64,000 bases of DNA from Rhodoferax antarcticus ANT.BR (GTDB lineage: Bacteria; Pseudomonadota; Gammaproteobacteria; Burkholderiales; Burkholderiaceae_C): contig NZ_MSYM01000005.1 of the NCBI RefSeq assembly GCF_001938565.1, positions 124,001 to 188,000 of the forward strand, read 5' to 3'. The position numbers and the translations under genes are program-made. Shown piece by piece: positions 51,992 to 60,229 of this stretch. Positions within the stretch are counted from its first letter, which is position 1. Each line of letters starts with the position of its first letter. The notes under the pieces are model-generated. The model did no database searches. It was not told where the DNA came from and saw only the letters and a program-made list of their open reading frames with translations.

Positions 51992-52048
51992 GCGATTGGC
52001 CTCAATTGGCGGGTTGATTATTCGTTTTTATCGAAGTTTAAATGTCTT

Positions 52049-52060
52049 AAATTCGAATTT
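52049..52060. promoter_or_regulatory. Perfect palindrome AAATTCGAATTT in a divergent promoter
   Basis: Twelve-base self-complementary sequence between the LysR-type and Rrf2-type regulator genes, 80 nt ahead of the latter. It may be an operator for either regulator. No independent evidence. Confidence 0.35.
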
Positions 52061-52128
52061 ACGCGAAGTGAGTTGAACTTTATAGTTGTGTTCGTGTCAC
52101 CTTTACAGACATTGAAGGAGTAATAAAA

Positions 52129-52650
52129 ATGCGTTTAAGTACCAAAGGTCGTTTTGCCGTCACCGCCATGATTGATGTGGCCCTGCGCGAAAAGCTCGGG
52201 CCAGTGCCGTTGTCGGACATTTCAGCGCGCCAGCAGATTTCGCTGTCGTACCTGGAGCAAATGTTCAGTCGGCTGCGTCAACAAGGCTTGGTGCACAGCA
52301 CCCGCGGACCCGGTGGCGGTTACACCTTGGGGCACCGTACCGATGCCATCACGGTCGCTGACATTATTGGCGCGGTGGAAGATCCGGCACCCAAGCAAGA
52401 GACCGAGCAAAGCGCTTCCAAAGACATGGCGCAAGACTTGTGGGACTCGATGAATGCCAAGGTAGCCGAGTTCATGCAGTCGGTCACCTTGCGCAGCTTG
52501 GTGCTGGAGCAGTTGGCCAAGGGTGTGAAGATTGAGCAAAAGCCTGCACCGAATCGCGGCGTGTTCAAAAAACCATCAGCACACACCGTGCGCACGACGG
52601 CACCGAACTCGGTATTTGCGCTGGGTCAGTCGCTGTTGGCACGCGGTTAA
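52129..52650 (+). CDS. Rrf2-family regulator, IscR-like but without cysteines
   Basis: 173 aa, AAGGAG at 52113 gives a strong ribosome site. The DNA-binding half is almost canonical IscR: MRLSTKGRFAVTAMIDVALR, QQISLSYLEQMFSRLRQQGL, RGPGGGYTLG, ITVADIIGAVEDP. Where IscR has three cysteines for its 2Fe-2S cluster, this protein reads PKQETEQSASKDMAQDLWDS, and there is no cysteine anywhere. It may act as an apo-type repressor or sense something else. The next protein gene is a cysteine synthase, which recalls CymR, the cysteine-metabolism Rrf2 regulator of Bacillus. Confidence 0.85.
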   Translation: MRLSTKGRFAVTAMIDVALREKLGPVPLSDISARQQISLSYLEQMFSRLRQQGLVHSTRGPGGGYTLGHRTDAITVADIIGAVEDPAPKQETEQSASKDMAQDLWDSMNAKVAEFMQSVTLRSLVLEQLAKGVKIEQKPAPNRGVFKKPSAHTVRTTAPNSVFALGQSLLARG

Positions 52651-52663
52651 TACGAGGCTAATT

Positions 52664-52702
52664 GGCCTCCAGCCCTCATAGCGCCTGCGTTAGGCGCTAT
52701 AA
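52664..52702 (-). repeat. Interspersed 48-bp repeat, copy 13 (reverse), hairpin after rnpB
   Basis: GGCCTCCAGCCCTCATAGC, then GCCTGCGTTAGGCGCTAT. Here ATAGCGCCT and AGGCGCTAT form a perfect 9-bp stem with a 5-nt loop, followed on the minus strand by AAATTTAAAA side sequence. It lies 10 nt from the rnpB 3' end, between convergent transcripts. Confidence 0.75.
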
Positions 52703-52712
52703 ATTTAAAAGT

Positions 52713-53056
52713 GTGAAGCCCACCGATAAGCCGGATTCTGTGCGTCTGGGTTGCCCCAAACGTGACTGCCATTAATCTGGGCTGTTGGTCACCCAACAGC
52801 TCGGTGCTACCTACCCGCCAGCTCTGGGGGCCCCATCAACGCTGGCCTACTTGGTATTGCTGCGCGTAGAGATTGCCCGTTTCACCCGCATCAGGTTGCC
52901 CCGCTGCGACTCGTCTCTGTTGCTCTGATCCTCACCTTATAGTCTTGCGACCTTTCAGTGGACAGCCGTTAGCTGCTACGCTGCCCTATGCAGTCCGGAC
53001 GTTCCTCCAGTGCCTTGTTTCCAAGATTGCACCAGCGGCAGTCTGGCGGGCTTCAC
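52713..53056 (-). ncRNA. rnpB: RNase P RNA (class A)
   Basis: About 344 nt on the minus strand. The ends pair as P1: 5' GTGAAGCCCGCC with 3' GGTGGGCTTCAC. Core landmarks in order: GAGGAACGTCCGGACTGCAT, AGGGCAGCGTAGCAGCTAAC, CAACCTGATGCGGGTGAAAC, GTAGGCCAGCGTTGATGGGG, the GCGGGTAGGTAGCACCGAGC segment, and the 3' ACAGAATCCGGCTTATCGGT. These are the universally conserved parts of bacterial RNase P RNA, which cleaves tRNA leaders. The mature ends are inferred from P1 pairing. Confidence 0.95.
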
Positions 53057-53062
53057 AGCGTG

Positions 53063-53068
53063 ATTATC
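53063..53068 (-). promoter_or_regulatory. -10 element of rnpB
   Basis: On the minus strand GATAAT lies 6 nt before the predicted first base of rnpB (53056), as expected of a sigma-70 promoter. No clear -35 hexamer was seen. Confidence 0.5.
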
Positions 53069-53213
53069 GGTGCAATCAACAGGCTGCGCCCCCATCGACC
53101 CGCCGGCCCGCACCAAAGCTGGAATCCGGCATAAGCTTATAGCCAGATCAACAGAACAACTGGTTCAAAATAGATTCGCGCACCATCCCCACTGAACATT
53201 TTCTGGAGTCCAG

Positions 53214-54131
53214 ATGAAAGTTGATAACGTCCTTCAAACCATTGGCAACACGCCGCACATCCGCATCAACCGCCTGTTTGGTCCGACGCACCAGGTGTAC
53301 ATCAAATCCGAGCGCGGTAATCCGGGCGGCTCGATCAAAGACCGCATTGCGTTGGCCATGGTAGAAGCTGCCGAGGCATCGGGTGAACTGCAACCTGGCG
53401 GCACCATCATTGAGCCGACCTCTGGCAACACCGGTGTGGGCTTGGCCATGGTGGCTGCGGTCAAGGGTTACCCCCTGATTCTGGTGATGCCCGAGAGCAT
53501 GAGCATCGAGCGCCGGCGCCTGATGCTGGCTTACGGCGCCAGCTTTGATTTGACACCGCGTGCGCTTGGCATGACCGGTGCAATCACCCGTGCGCAAGAG
53601 CTCTCACTCAGCCTGCCTGGCTCCTGGATGCCGCAGCAGTTTGACAACCCGGTCAACCCCGAAGTGCACGCCCGCACCACCGCCCAGGAAATCCTGGCGG
53701 ATTTCCCCAACGGCATTGACGTGCTGATCACCGGCGTCGGCACCGGCGGCCACCTAAGCGGGGTGGCGCGGGTGCTCAAAGCCAAATGGCCAAAACTCCA
53801 GGTGTATGCGGTAGAGCCCGCCGCCTCACCGGTCATTTCTGGCGGCAGCCCCGCACCCCACCCGATTCAGGGCATTGGCGCGGGGTTTATTCCGAAGAAC
53901 CTTGACACCGAGTTACTCGACGGCGTGATTCAGGTTGACGGCGATGTGGCCCGCGATTTCGCCCGCCGCAGTGCCACTGAAGAAGGCCTGCTGGTGGGCA
54001 TCTCTAGCGGCGCAACGCTGGCGGCCATTGCACAAAAGTTGCCTGAGCTGCCTGATGGCGCCACGGTGCTGGGCTTCAACTACGACACCGGTGAGCGTTA
54101 TTTATCGGTAGAAGGCTTCTTGCCAAGTTGA
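53214..54131 (+). CDS. cysM: Cysteine synthase (CysK/CysM type)
   Basis: 305 aa PLP enzyme making cysteine from O-acetylserine and sulfide (or thiosulfate). The PLP lysine is K42 in NPGGSIKDR; the substrate loop PTSGNTGVG and the phosphate-binding [10 protein letters not shown] are present; [13 protein letters not shown] is at the end. [12 protein letters not shown], rather than the CysK-type loop, favours CysM, but the sequence alone does not settle it. TGGAG lies 7 nt before the ATG. It follows divergent rnpB and the IscR-like regulator. Confidence 0.9.
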   Translation: MKVDNVLQTIGNTPHIRINRLFGPTHQVYIKSERGNPGGSIKDRIALAMVEAAEASGELQPGGTIIEPTSGNTGVGLAMVAAVKGYPLILVMPESMSIERRRLMLAYGASFDLTPRALGMTGAITRAQELSLSLPGSWMPQQFDNPVNPEVHARTTAQEILADFPNGIDVLITGVGTGGHLSGVARVLKAKWPKLQVYAVEPAASPVISGGSPAPHPIQGIGAGFIPKNLDTELLDGVIQVDGDVARDFARRSATEEGLLVGISSGATLAAIAQKLPELPDGATVLGFNYDTGERYLSVEGFLPS

Positions 54132-54166
54132 GGGGCAGGCCGAAAACTGGCTGCGAGGAAATCTGG

Positions 54167-54190
54167 GCGGGCACTGAGGCTTTTGCCCGC
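54167..54190 (+). terminator. Possible hairpin after cysM
   Basis: GCGGGCA and TGCCCGC form a 7-bp stem around a 10-nt loop, about 35 nt after the cysM stop. No U-run follows, so it is a weak candidate. Confidence 0.3.
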
Positions 54191-54296
54191 TGATGTGTTC
54201 TCAGGCCGTGGTGTTAGCTGCCTTTCTGTCAAGCTCGCGCTCCGGATTTACCCTCGACCAAGGTATGATCAATGCACCTTAATGGAGCATTTTGAT

Positions 54297-55640
54297 ATGA
54301 AGTTTTCCTCAGTCCGCACCTTTTTAGAGCACCTCGATCAACGCAGCCCCGGTCAACCCGAATTTTTGCAAGCAGTCACCGAGGTCATAGACAGTCTGTG
54401 GCCTTTCATCGAGGCCAATCCAAAGTACGCGGAGGAAGGCTTGCTGGCGCGGCTGGTAGAGCCAGAGCGGACCATCATCTTTCGGGTCTGCTGGACTGAT
54501 GATCAAGGCCGGGTCCAGGTCAATCGCGGCTACCGCATTCAGCACAGCATGGCTCTGGGGCCGTTCAAGGGGGGCTTGCGCTTTCACCCCTCGGTGAATT
54601 TGTCGATTCTGAAGTTTCTGGCCTTTGAGCAAACCTTGAAAAACGCCTTGACCACCTTGCCTATGGGCGGTGCCAAAGGTGGCGCCAACTTTGATCCCAA
54701 AGGCAAAAGCCGTGGCGAGGTGATGCGCTTTTGTCAGGCGTTTGCCACCGAATTGTTCCGCCATGTGGGCTCCGACACCGATGTGCCGGCTGGCGACATT
54801 GGCGTGGGCGGGCGCGAAGTGGGTTTCATCGCTGGCATGGTGAAGAAGCTCAGCAACCGCTCTGACTGCGTCTTTACCGGCAAGGGGCTGTCCTTTGGCG
54901 GCTCGCTGATCCGGCCAGAAGCTACCGGCTACGGCACGGTGTACTTTGCCGAAGAAATGCTCAAACTAAAAGGCATGAGTTTTGACGGCCTGCGGGTGAG
55001 CGTGTCGGGCTCGGGCAATGTGGCTCAGTACGCTGTGGAGAAAGCCACGGCACTGGGTGCCAAAGTGGTCACCGTGTCGGATTCCAACGGCACCGTCATC
55101 GACGAGGACGGTTTCACCCCGGAAAAACTGGCGCTGTTGATGGAGATCAAAAACGAGCAGTACGGCCGCGTTAGCGACTATGCGAATCGCGCAGGTGTGC
55201 GCTATGAGGCAGGTCTGAGTCCCTGGCAGGTGCCAGTGGATGTGGCCCTGCCTTGTGCCACGCAAAACGAACTTGACAGCGACGATGCCGTGCTGCTGGT
55301 GAAGCACGGTGTCAAGTGTGTGGCCGAAGGCGCCAATATGCCGTGCACCCTGGAAGCGGTCAAAGTCTTCGACGCGGCCAAGGTGCTCTACGCACCGGGC
55401 AAAGCCAGCAACGCGGGCGGGGTGGCCACATCCGGCCTGGAAATGAGCCAAAACGCCATGCGCTTGGCATGGTCGCGGGACGAGGTCGATGCCCGCCTGC
55501 ACCGCATCATGCGCGACATCCACCAGGCCTGCGTGCAGCATGGCCGACGCGCTGACGGCTCCATCAGCTACGTGGACGGCGCCAATATTGCCGGGTTCGT
55601 CAAAGTGGCCGACGCCATGCACGCCCAAGGCGTGGTCTGA
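54297..55640 (+). CDS. gdhA: NADP-type glutamate dehydrogenase
   Basis: 447 aa, hexameric-type length, from the ATG at 54297, which has GGAG about 9 nt upstream; ATG 54282 lacks a site. The substrate-binding region is RIQHSMALGPFKGGLRFHPS, with the catalytic lysine K127 in LPMGGAKGGANFDP. Other motifs: DVPAGDIGVGGREVGFIAGM, the Rossmann strand VSGSGNVAQYAVEKATALGA, and EGANMPCTLEAV, NAGGVATSGLEMSQNA. It interconverts 2-oxoglutarate plus ammonium and glutamate. A good terminator follows. Confidence 0.96.
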   Translation: MKFSSVRTFLEHLDQRSPGQPEFLQAVTEVIDSLWPFIEANPKYAEEGLLARLVEPERTIIFRVCWTDDQGRVQVNRGYRIQHSMALGPFKGGLRFHPSVNLSILKFLAFEQTLKNALTTLPMGGAKGGANFDPKGKSRGEVMRFCQAFATELFRHVGSDTDVPAGDIGVGGREVGFIAGMVKKLSNRSDCVFTGKGLSFGGSLIRPEATGYGTVYFAEEMLKLKGMSFDGLRVSVSGSGNVAQYAVEKATALGAKVVTVSDSNGTVIDEDGFTPEKLALLMEIKNEQYGRVSDYANRAGVRYEAGLSPWQVPVDVALPCATQNELDSDDAVLLVKHGVKCVAEGANMPCTLEAVKVFDAAKVLYAPGKASNAGGVATSGLEMSQNAMRLAWSRDEVDARLHRIMRDIHQACVQHGRRADGSISYVDGANIAGFVKVADAMHAQGVV

Positions 55641-55674
55641 GCCGCTGCCAAATACCCTGAGCTAAACCAGCTCC

Positions 55675-55705
55675 AAGCCCTGCCGTGCGCTGCCCGGCAG
55701 GGCTT
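55675..55705 (+). terminator. Terminator hairpin after gdhA
   Basis: AAGCCCTGCCG and CGGCAGGGCTT form an 11-bp perfect stem with a 9-nt loop, 35 nt after the stop, followed by TATCATT. A strong stem with a short T-rich tail. Confidence 0.7.
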
Positions 55706-55740
55706 TATCATTGGCGTTTGCTTGATGACCACAAGCCACC

Positions 55741-57531
55741 ATGATCCGACTCTCAGAACTCAAACTCCCCCTGTCTGCCCTGCCCGTGGTGCCGCTGCGC
55801 GAAACGCAAGCGGCTGAAACCGACGATGACCGGGCACCGCTGCCGCATCCGCTGGCAGCGTTGCGGGTGCTGGCGCGGCAGGCGCTGGGCATAGCTGACG
55901 CTGACCTGATCGATTTAAAAGTTTTCAAGCGCAGTTTCGATGCCCGCCAGGCCGAATTACGGGCGGTGTACATCGTCGACGTCAGCCTGCGCGACCCAAC
56001 GCTGGCGCAAACCCTGCTGCAGCAGCATGCAGGCAACCCGCACATCGTCCCCACCCCGGATATGGCTTACCAGTTGGTGGCCACAGCGCCCGCTGATCTA
56101 CCCCTGCGCCCGGTGGTGGTGGGGTTTGGGCCGTGCGGCATGTTTGCGGCGCTAACGCTGGCGCAAATGGGTTTCAAGCCCATCGTGCTGGAACGTGGCC
56201 GCAAGGTGCGTGAGCGCACCAAAGACACCTGGGGCCTGTGGCGCAAACAGGTGCTCAACCCCGAGAGCAATGTGCAGTTTGGCGAAGGCGGCGCGGGCAC
56301 GTTTTCAGACGGCAAACTGTGGAGCCAGATCAAAGACCCGCGCCACTTGGGGCGCCGGGTGATGAGCGAATTCGTCAATTTTGGTGCGCCACCCGAGATT
56401 TTGGTAGAGGCGCACCCACACATTGGCACCTTCAAGCTGGTGAAAGTGGTGGAAAACCTGCGCGAACGCATCATCGCGCTGGGCGGCGAGATCCGCTTCG
56501 AGCAACGGGTGATGGATGTTGATCTGACAACCGCAAGGCAGGTGCGCGGCCTGACCGTACTGGAGCAGGCCACCGGCCTGACCTACGAGCTGCGCGCCGA
56601 CCAGGTCATTTTGGCGCTGGGCCACAGCGCGCGCGACACCTTTGCCATGCTGCACCAACGTGGGGTCACGCTGCTGGCCAAACCGTTTTCGGTGGGTTTT
56701 CGGGTGGAGCACCCGCAAAGTGTGATCGACCGCGCCCTGTGGGGCCGCCACGCTGGCAACTCGGTGCTGGGGGCAGCGGCCTACAAGCTGGTGCACCACG
56801 CCAGCAATGGCCGCGCGGTGTACAGCTTTTGCATGTGCCCAGGTGGCATGGTGGTAGCGGCCACGTCCGAGCCGGGCCGGGTGGTGACCAATGGTATGAG
56901 CCAGTATTCACGCAACGAACGCAACGCCAACGCCGGGCTGGTGGTCGGCATTGAGCCCGTTGACTATCCGCAGGATGCGGCTACTTTTATAGAGGCTTTT
57001 GGGCCTCTAGCCGGTATGCAGTATGCGCAGGAAGCTCTTTATTTAAGAGCAGCTGATGCGCTCGCCGTGCACCCCTTGGCGGGCATCAACCTGCAGCGCC
57101 AGCTTGAAGCAAACGCCTTTGTTTTGGGCGGCAGCAACTATGAGGCCCCCGCACAGCTGGTGGAAGAATTCGTCCACGGCATCCCGTCCGCCAGCCTGGG
57201 CAGCGTGGTTCCGTCGTACCAGCCAGGCGTGAAACTCGGTGACCTGCACAGCGCCCTGCCCGACTACGCGATAACCGCGCTGCGCGAAGCGTTGCCCGCT
57301 TTTGGCAAGAAGATCAAAGGCTTTGACATGCCTGATGCGGTGTTGACCGGGGTGGAAACCCGCACCTCGTCACCGTTACGCATGCCGCGCGGCGATGATT
57401 TCCAAAGCACCAATACCGCGGGTCTGTACCCTGGGGGTGAAGGTGCGGGTTATGCCGGCGGCATTCTGTCGGCGGCGGTGGATGGCATCAAGCTGGCTGA
57501 GGCACTGGCGCGGCAGGTGGTCGACTTTTAG
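55741..57531 (+). CDS. Large FAD-dependent oxidoreductase-like protein (Rossmann type)
   Basis: 596 aa. Residues 1-115 form a separate N-terminal domain (ALRVLARQALGIADADLIDL). FAD binding starts at VVVGFGPCGMFAALTLAQMG (GxGxxG about 128-133); later motifs are NVQFGEGGAGTFSDGKLWSQ, VILALGHSARDTFAML and GLYPGGEGAGYAGGILSAAV near the C-terminus. Bacterial members of this family are widespread and uncharacterised. A 48-bp repeat is in frame around EAFGPLAGMQYAQEALYLRA. Confidence 0.88.
   Translation: MIRLSELKLPLSALPVVPLRETQAAETDDDRAPLPHPLAALRVLARQALGIADADLIDLKVFKRSFDARQAELRAVYIVDVSLRDPTLAQTLLQQHAGNPHIVPTPDMAYQLVATAPADLPLRPVVVGFGPCGMFAALTLAQMGFKPIVLERGRKVRERTKDTWGLWRKQVLNPESNVQFGEGGAGTFSDGKLWSQIKDPRHLGRRVMSEFVNFGAPPEILVEAHPHIGTFKLVKVVENLRERIIALGGEIRFEQRVMDVDLTTARQVRGLTVLEQATGLTYELRADQVILALGHSARDTFAMLHQRGVTLLAKPFSVGFRVEHPQSVIDRALWGRHAGNSVLGAAAYKLVHHASNGRAVYSFCMCPGGMVVAATSEPGRVVTNGMSQYSRNERNANAGLVVGIEPVDYPQDAATFIEAFGPLAGMQYAQEALYLRAADALAVHPLAGINLQRQLEANAFVLGGSNYEAPAQLVEEFVHGIPSASLGSVVPSYQPGVKLGDLHSALPDYAITALREALPAFGKKIKGFDMPDAVLTGVETRTSSPLRMPRGDDFQSTNTAGLYPGGEGAGYAGGILSAAVDGIKLAEALARQVVDF
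57001..57050 (-). repeat. Interspersed 48-bp repeat, copy 14, inside the FAD protein gene
   Basis: GGGCCTCTAGCCGGTATGC, then AGTATGCGCAGGAA, then GCTCTTTATTTAAGAGC. Reverse relative to the gene and in frame, encoding GPLAGMQYAQEALYLRA. Confidence 0.78.
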
Positions 57532-57540
57532 ACATGAAAA

Positions 57541-57585
57541 TAGCCTCAATCCCTTATAGAACAAGCGCTTGGCGCTATGCTAAAT
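57541..57585 (-). repeat. Interspersed 48-bp repeat, copy 15 (reverse)
   Basis: TAGCCTCAATCCCTTATAG, then AACAAGCGCTTGG, then CGCTATGCTAAAT. Diverged copy, 10 nt after the FAD gene stop, between convergent genes. Confidence 0.65.
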
Positions 57586-57612
57586 GTATCAAATGGAAGC
57601 CTTCGTGCGTCC

Positions 57613-58242
57613 TCAAGCCGAGCGTTTGAACAGCGCCAGCAGCGAACCGGCAATCACAAACAGGCTGCCAAAGGTGCGGTTCATGGCGCGGATGTGGGCG
57701 GGCTTTTTGAGCGCCCCAAGCACCCGCGAGGCCAGTGCGGTGTAGCCCGACATCACCACCATATCGGTGAAAGCCAGTGTGGCGCCAATGATCAGGTACT
57801 GCGGCAGCAGCGGCTCACCTGTGCTGATGAACTGCGGCACCACCGCCAGCAAAAACACCGTGCCCTTGGGGTTGACCACATTGATCATCCAGGCTTTCAA
57901 AATCAGCGTGCGCTGCGTCACCACCTCGCCCGAGTCCGACGCCGCAACCATCGGCCGCGCTGGCGCACGCCACTGCTGGATGCCCAGCCAGACCAGATAA
58001 GCCACACCTACCCACTTGACCACGACAAACGCGGTGGCGGAGGTGGCCATCAGCGCCCCCAGACCGACGCCGACGATTGCCAACTGTGTCCAGATGCCCA
58101 GCACCAAGCCAAAAATGGTGACGTAGCCGTGTTTGAAACCGTGATTGAGCCCGGCGCTCATAGAAGCTATTGCCCCTGGGCCAGGTGAAATACTGATGGC
58201 CCAGGAGGCGGCAAAAAAGGTGAGCCAGGTTGAAAGTTCCAT
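57613..58242 (-). CDS. LysE/RhtB-family exporter
   Basis: 209 aa with about six hydrophobic helices. The family start is SISPGPGAIASMSAGLNHGF, then YLVWLGIQQW and the NPKGTVFLLAVVPQFI segment. These carriers export amino acids such as lysine, threonine or homoserine lactone; substrate not deducible here. Monocistronic on the minus strand, convergent with the FAD gene. Confidence 0.9.
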   Translation of the reverse strand: MELSTWLTFFAASWAISISPGPGAIASMSAGLNHGFKHGYVTIFGLVLGIWTQLAIVGVGLGALMATSATAFVVVKWVGVAYLVWLGIQQWRAPARPMVAASDSGEVVTQRTLILKAWMINVVNPKGTVFLLAVVPQFISTGEPLLPQYLIIGATLAFTDMVVMSGYTALASRVLGALKKPAHIRAMNRTFGSLFVIAGSLLALFKRSA

Positions 58243-58387
58243 GGGATGAGTCTAGCGGTTCTGGCTGGACTTGAGCCGTTCAGGTAGTCGAGCTAAGGGC
58301 GGCATGGCATTCGGCGCAGCGGCATCAAGGGGGAACCCACAGGGCGGGCGGCAGCCGCGCAGCTGAGTGCGGCGCCGTCCTGCGTCC

Positions 58388-58426
58388 AAAAAAAGGCCCC
58401 CAGCGCGGACTAACCGCTGCTGGGGG
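58388..58426 (-). terminator. Rho-independent terminator after htpX
   Basis: On the minus strand CCCCCAGC...GCTGGGGG, with inner AGCGG/CCGC pairing, forms a long stem followed by CCTTTTTTT. It lies 34 nt after the htpX stop. Confidence 0.9.
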
Positions 58427-58459
58427 TGAAATACCCGGAAACTCGAAATCGGTGGTGCT

Positions 58460-59335
58460 TTAAACCTGTTCGTTTTGCAGCGCGGCAATGCGATCTTCCA
58501 GCGGCGGGTGGGTCGAAAACAGCTTGCCCATACCCCCAGCAATACCAAATGCTGCCACGCTTTTCGGCAGTTCACTGTGCGCCAGACCACCGAGTCGGGC
58601 CAGCGCATTGATCATGGGTTGCTTGCGGCCCATCAACTTGGCGGCACCCGCGTCGGCGCGGAACTCACGGTGGCGGCTAAACCAAGCCACCACGATGGCA
58701 GCGGCAAAACCCAGCACGATGTCCAGCACGATGGTGGTGACGTAATAGCCAATGCCGGGGCCGGAGTTCGACTGGTCGCCCTTGCGCAGGAAACTGTCCA
58801 CCAAGGAGCCGATCACCCGGCTCAAGAACACCACAAAGGTGTTCATCACACCCTGAATCAGTGTCATGGTGACCATGTCGCCGTTGGCCACGTGAGCAAT
58901 CTCGTGGGCAAGCACGGCCTCGATCTCTTCATGTGTCATACCCTGCAGCAAACCGGTGCTGACCGCCACCAGCGCCGAATTCTTGAACGCGCCGGTGGCA
59001 AAGGCGTTAGGTGCGCCTTCAAAAATACCCACCTCAGGCATGCCGATACCGGCTATGTCAGACAGTTTGCGCACGGTTTCGACAATCCAGGCCTCGTCGG
59101 CGTTTGACGGCTCGTTGATCACCCGCACACCCGAACTCCACTTCGCCACCGGCTTGCTGATCAGCAAGGAGATGATGGCGCCGCCAAAACCAATTAGCAG
59201 CGCAAACCCAAGGAGTGCGCCCAGATCTAGGCCGTTGGGCGTCAGAAAACGGTTCAATCCCAGCACGCTGGCAACAATGCCCAGCACCGCCACCACAAGG
59301 ACGTTGGTGAGAACAAAAAGAACAATGCGCTTCAT
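58460..59335 (-). CDS. htpX: Membrane zinc metalloprotease HtpX
   Basis: 291 aa. Two N-terminal helices ([20 protein letters not shown] and [20 protein letters not shown]), zinc motif [10 protein letters not shown] with H144 and H148, third ligand region [17 protein letters not shown], and two more membrane segments between. HtpX degrades misfolded inner-membrane proteins. AATGCGCTTCAT context gives ATG at 59335. A strong terminator follows. Confidence 0.96.
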   Translation of the reverse strand: MKRIVLFVLTNVLVVAVLGIVASVLGLNRFLTPNGLDLGALLGFALLIGFGGAIISLLISKPVAKWSSGVRVINEPSNADEAWIVETVRKLSDIAGIGMPEVGIFEGAPNAFATGAFKNSALVAVSTGLLQGMTHEEIEAVLAHEIAHVANGDMVTMTLIQGVMNTFVVFLSRVIGSLVDSFLRKGDQSNSGPGIGYYVTTIVLDIVLGFAAAIVVAWFSRHREFRADAGAAKLMGRKQPMINALARLGGLAHSELPKSVAAFGIAGGMGKLFSTHPPLEDRIAALQNEQV

Positions 59336-59452
59336 GGAGTCCTCTAAAAGATTAAGCGGCTTAACAACAGATGCACCGCCAAGAAGTGCAAATGGTAAGG
59401 GTTACCACCTTGCAGCCAAACCAAACCGGCGCCAATTCCACACGCCGTCTGG

Positions 59453-60229
59453 CTATTTGGACGCTGCCACCGCCGTCACCCGAGCCGCCCTGAAAACACC
59501 CAGATCGTCGTAAAAGCCGGGCACCTCGTTGGCTGGCCACCAGTGCGGCACACCCAGCACCGGCAGATGGGCAAAGGGTTTGGCGGCAAACTTTTCTGCC
59601 GTCAGGTCGGCGGCGAGCCAGGCGTCCAGGTCCGCTATGCTGTCTGTAGCTGGAAACGCACGATAGACGTGGGCTGTGACCGCTTTTCTTGGGTAAACCA
59701 GTTTCTCCAGCAGCGCATGGCCAAACAGCACCAAAGACGACTCTGCCCAAAGCGGGCGCAGCGGGCCAAACACCTGGGGCCAGTCTTTGGCGGCCAAGGC
59801 TTCCCACAGTGCATCTGGCGCTCGTAGCAGGGCGACGTTTTCGTCAAACACGGTGAGCGCATCGCGCGCCGGGCCGCGCACCGGGGCGATACCGCTGTGG
59901 GCGATTTGCGCCACATGCAAGTGGTTAAGACGGCGCTTGGTGTGCGGGAAGTTCAGCCACGCCAGTGCATTAAAAAAGTCATGCAAGCCCTCACGAGTAG
60001 GGCACCGAGCGCTATCAAAAATGTATTGCTCATAAGCCATGCCCGGCGGCAGGTCAGACTGCGGCACAAAGCGCACTGGCGGCTGGGCGGGCGCTGGCCA
60101 GAGCGTCTGGGCGACCTGGTTGAGTGCGTCTGGCTGCAACACGCCTGCCAGCACCTCATGCGCAGCAGGCTCGCCCACGGCGCGCCAAGATGCGAGCCAG
60201 GGCGCGTGCCAGTTGATGGCTGCGATCAA
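59453..60229 (-). CDS. DUF3025 family protein
   Basis: 258 aa. Recognised by the block LPPGMAYEQYIFDSARCPTR, then EGLHDFFNALAWLNFPHTKR, then LNHLHVAQIA, typical of DUF3025. The function is unknown. Its ATG overlaps the stop of the NYN gene (ATGA, 60226-60229), so the two are translated together, which may hint at a shared role. Confidence 0.88.
   Translation of the reverse strand: MIAAINWHAPWLASWRAVGEPAAHEVLAGVLQPDALNQVAQTLWPAPAQPPVRFVPQSDLPPGMAYEQYIFDSARCPTREGLHDFFNALAWLNFPHTKRRLNHLHVAQIAHSGIAPVRGPARDALTVFDENVALLRAPDALWEALAAKDWPQVFGPLRPLWAESSLVLFGHALLEKLVYPRKAVTAHVYRAFPATDSIADLDAWLAADLTAEKFAAKPFAHLPVLGVPHWWPANEVPGFYDDLGVFRAARVTAVAASK

Noticed and set aside
60008..60032. Another copy of the 48-bp repeat inside DUF3025 (GCGCTATCAAAAATG)
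   Set aside because: The encoded MAYEQYIFDSARCPTR is conserved in DUF3025 proteins, so the likeness is fortuitous.
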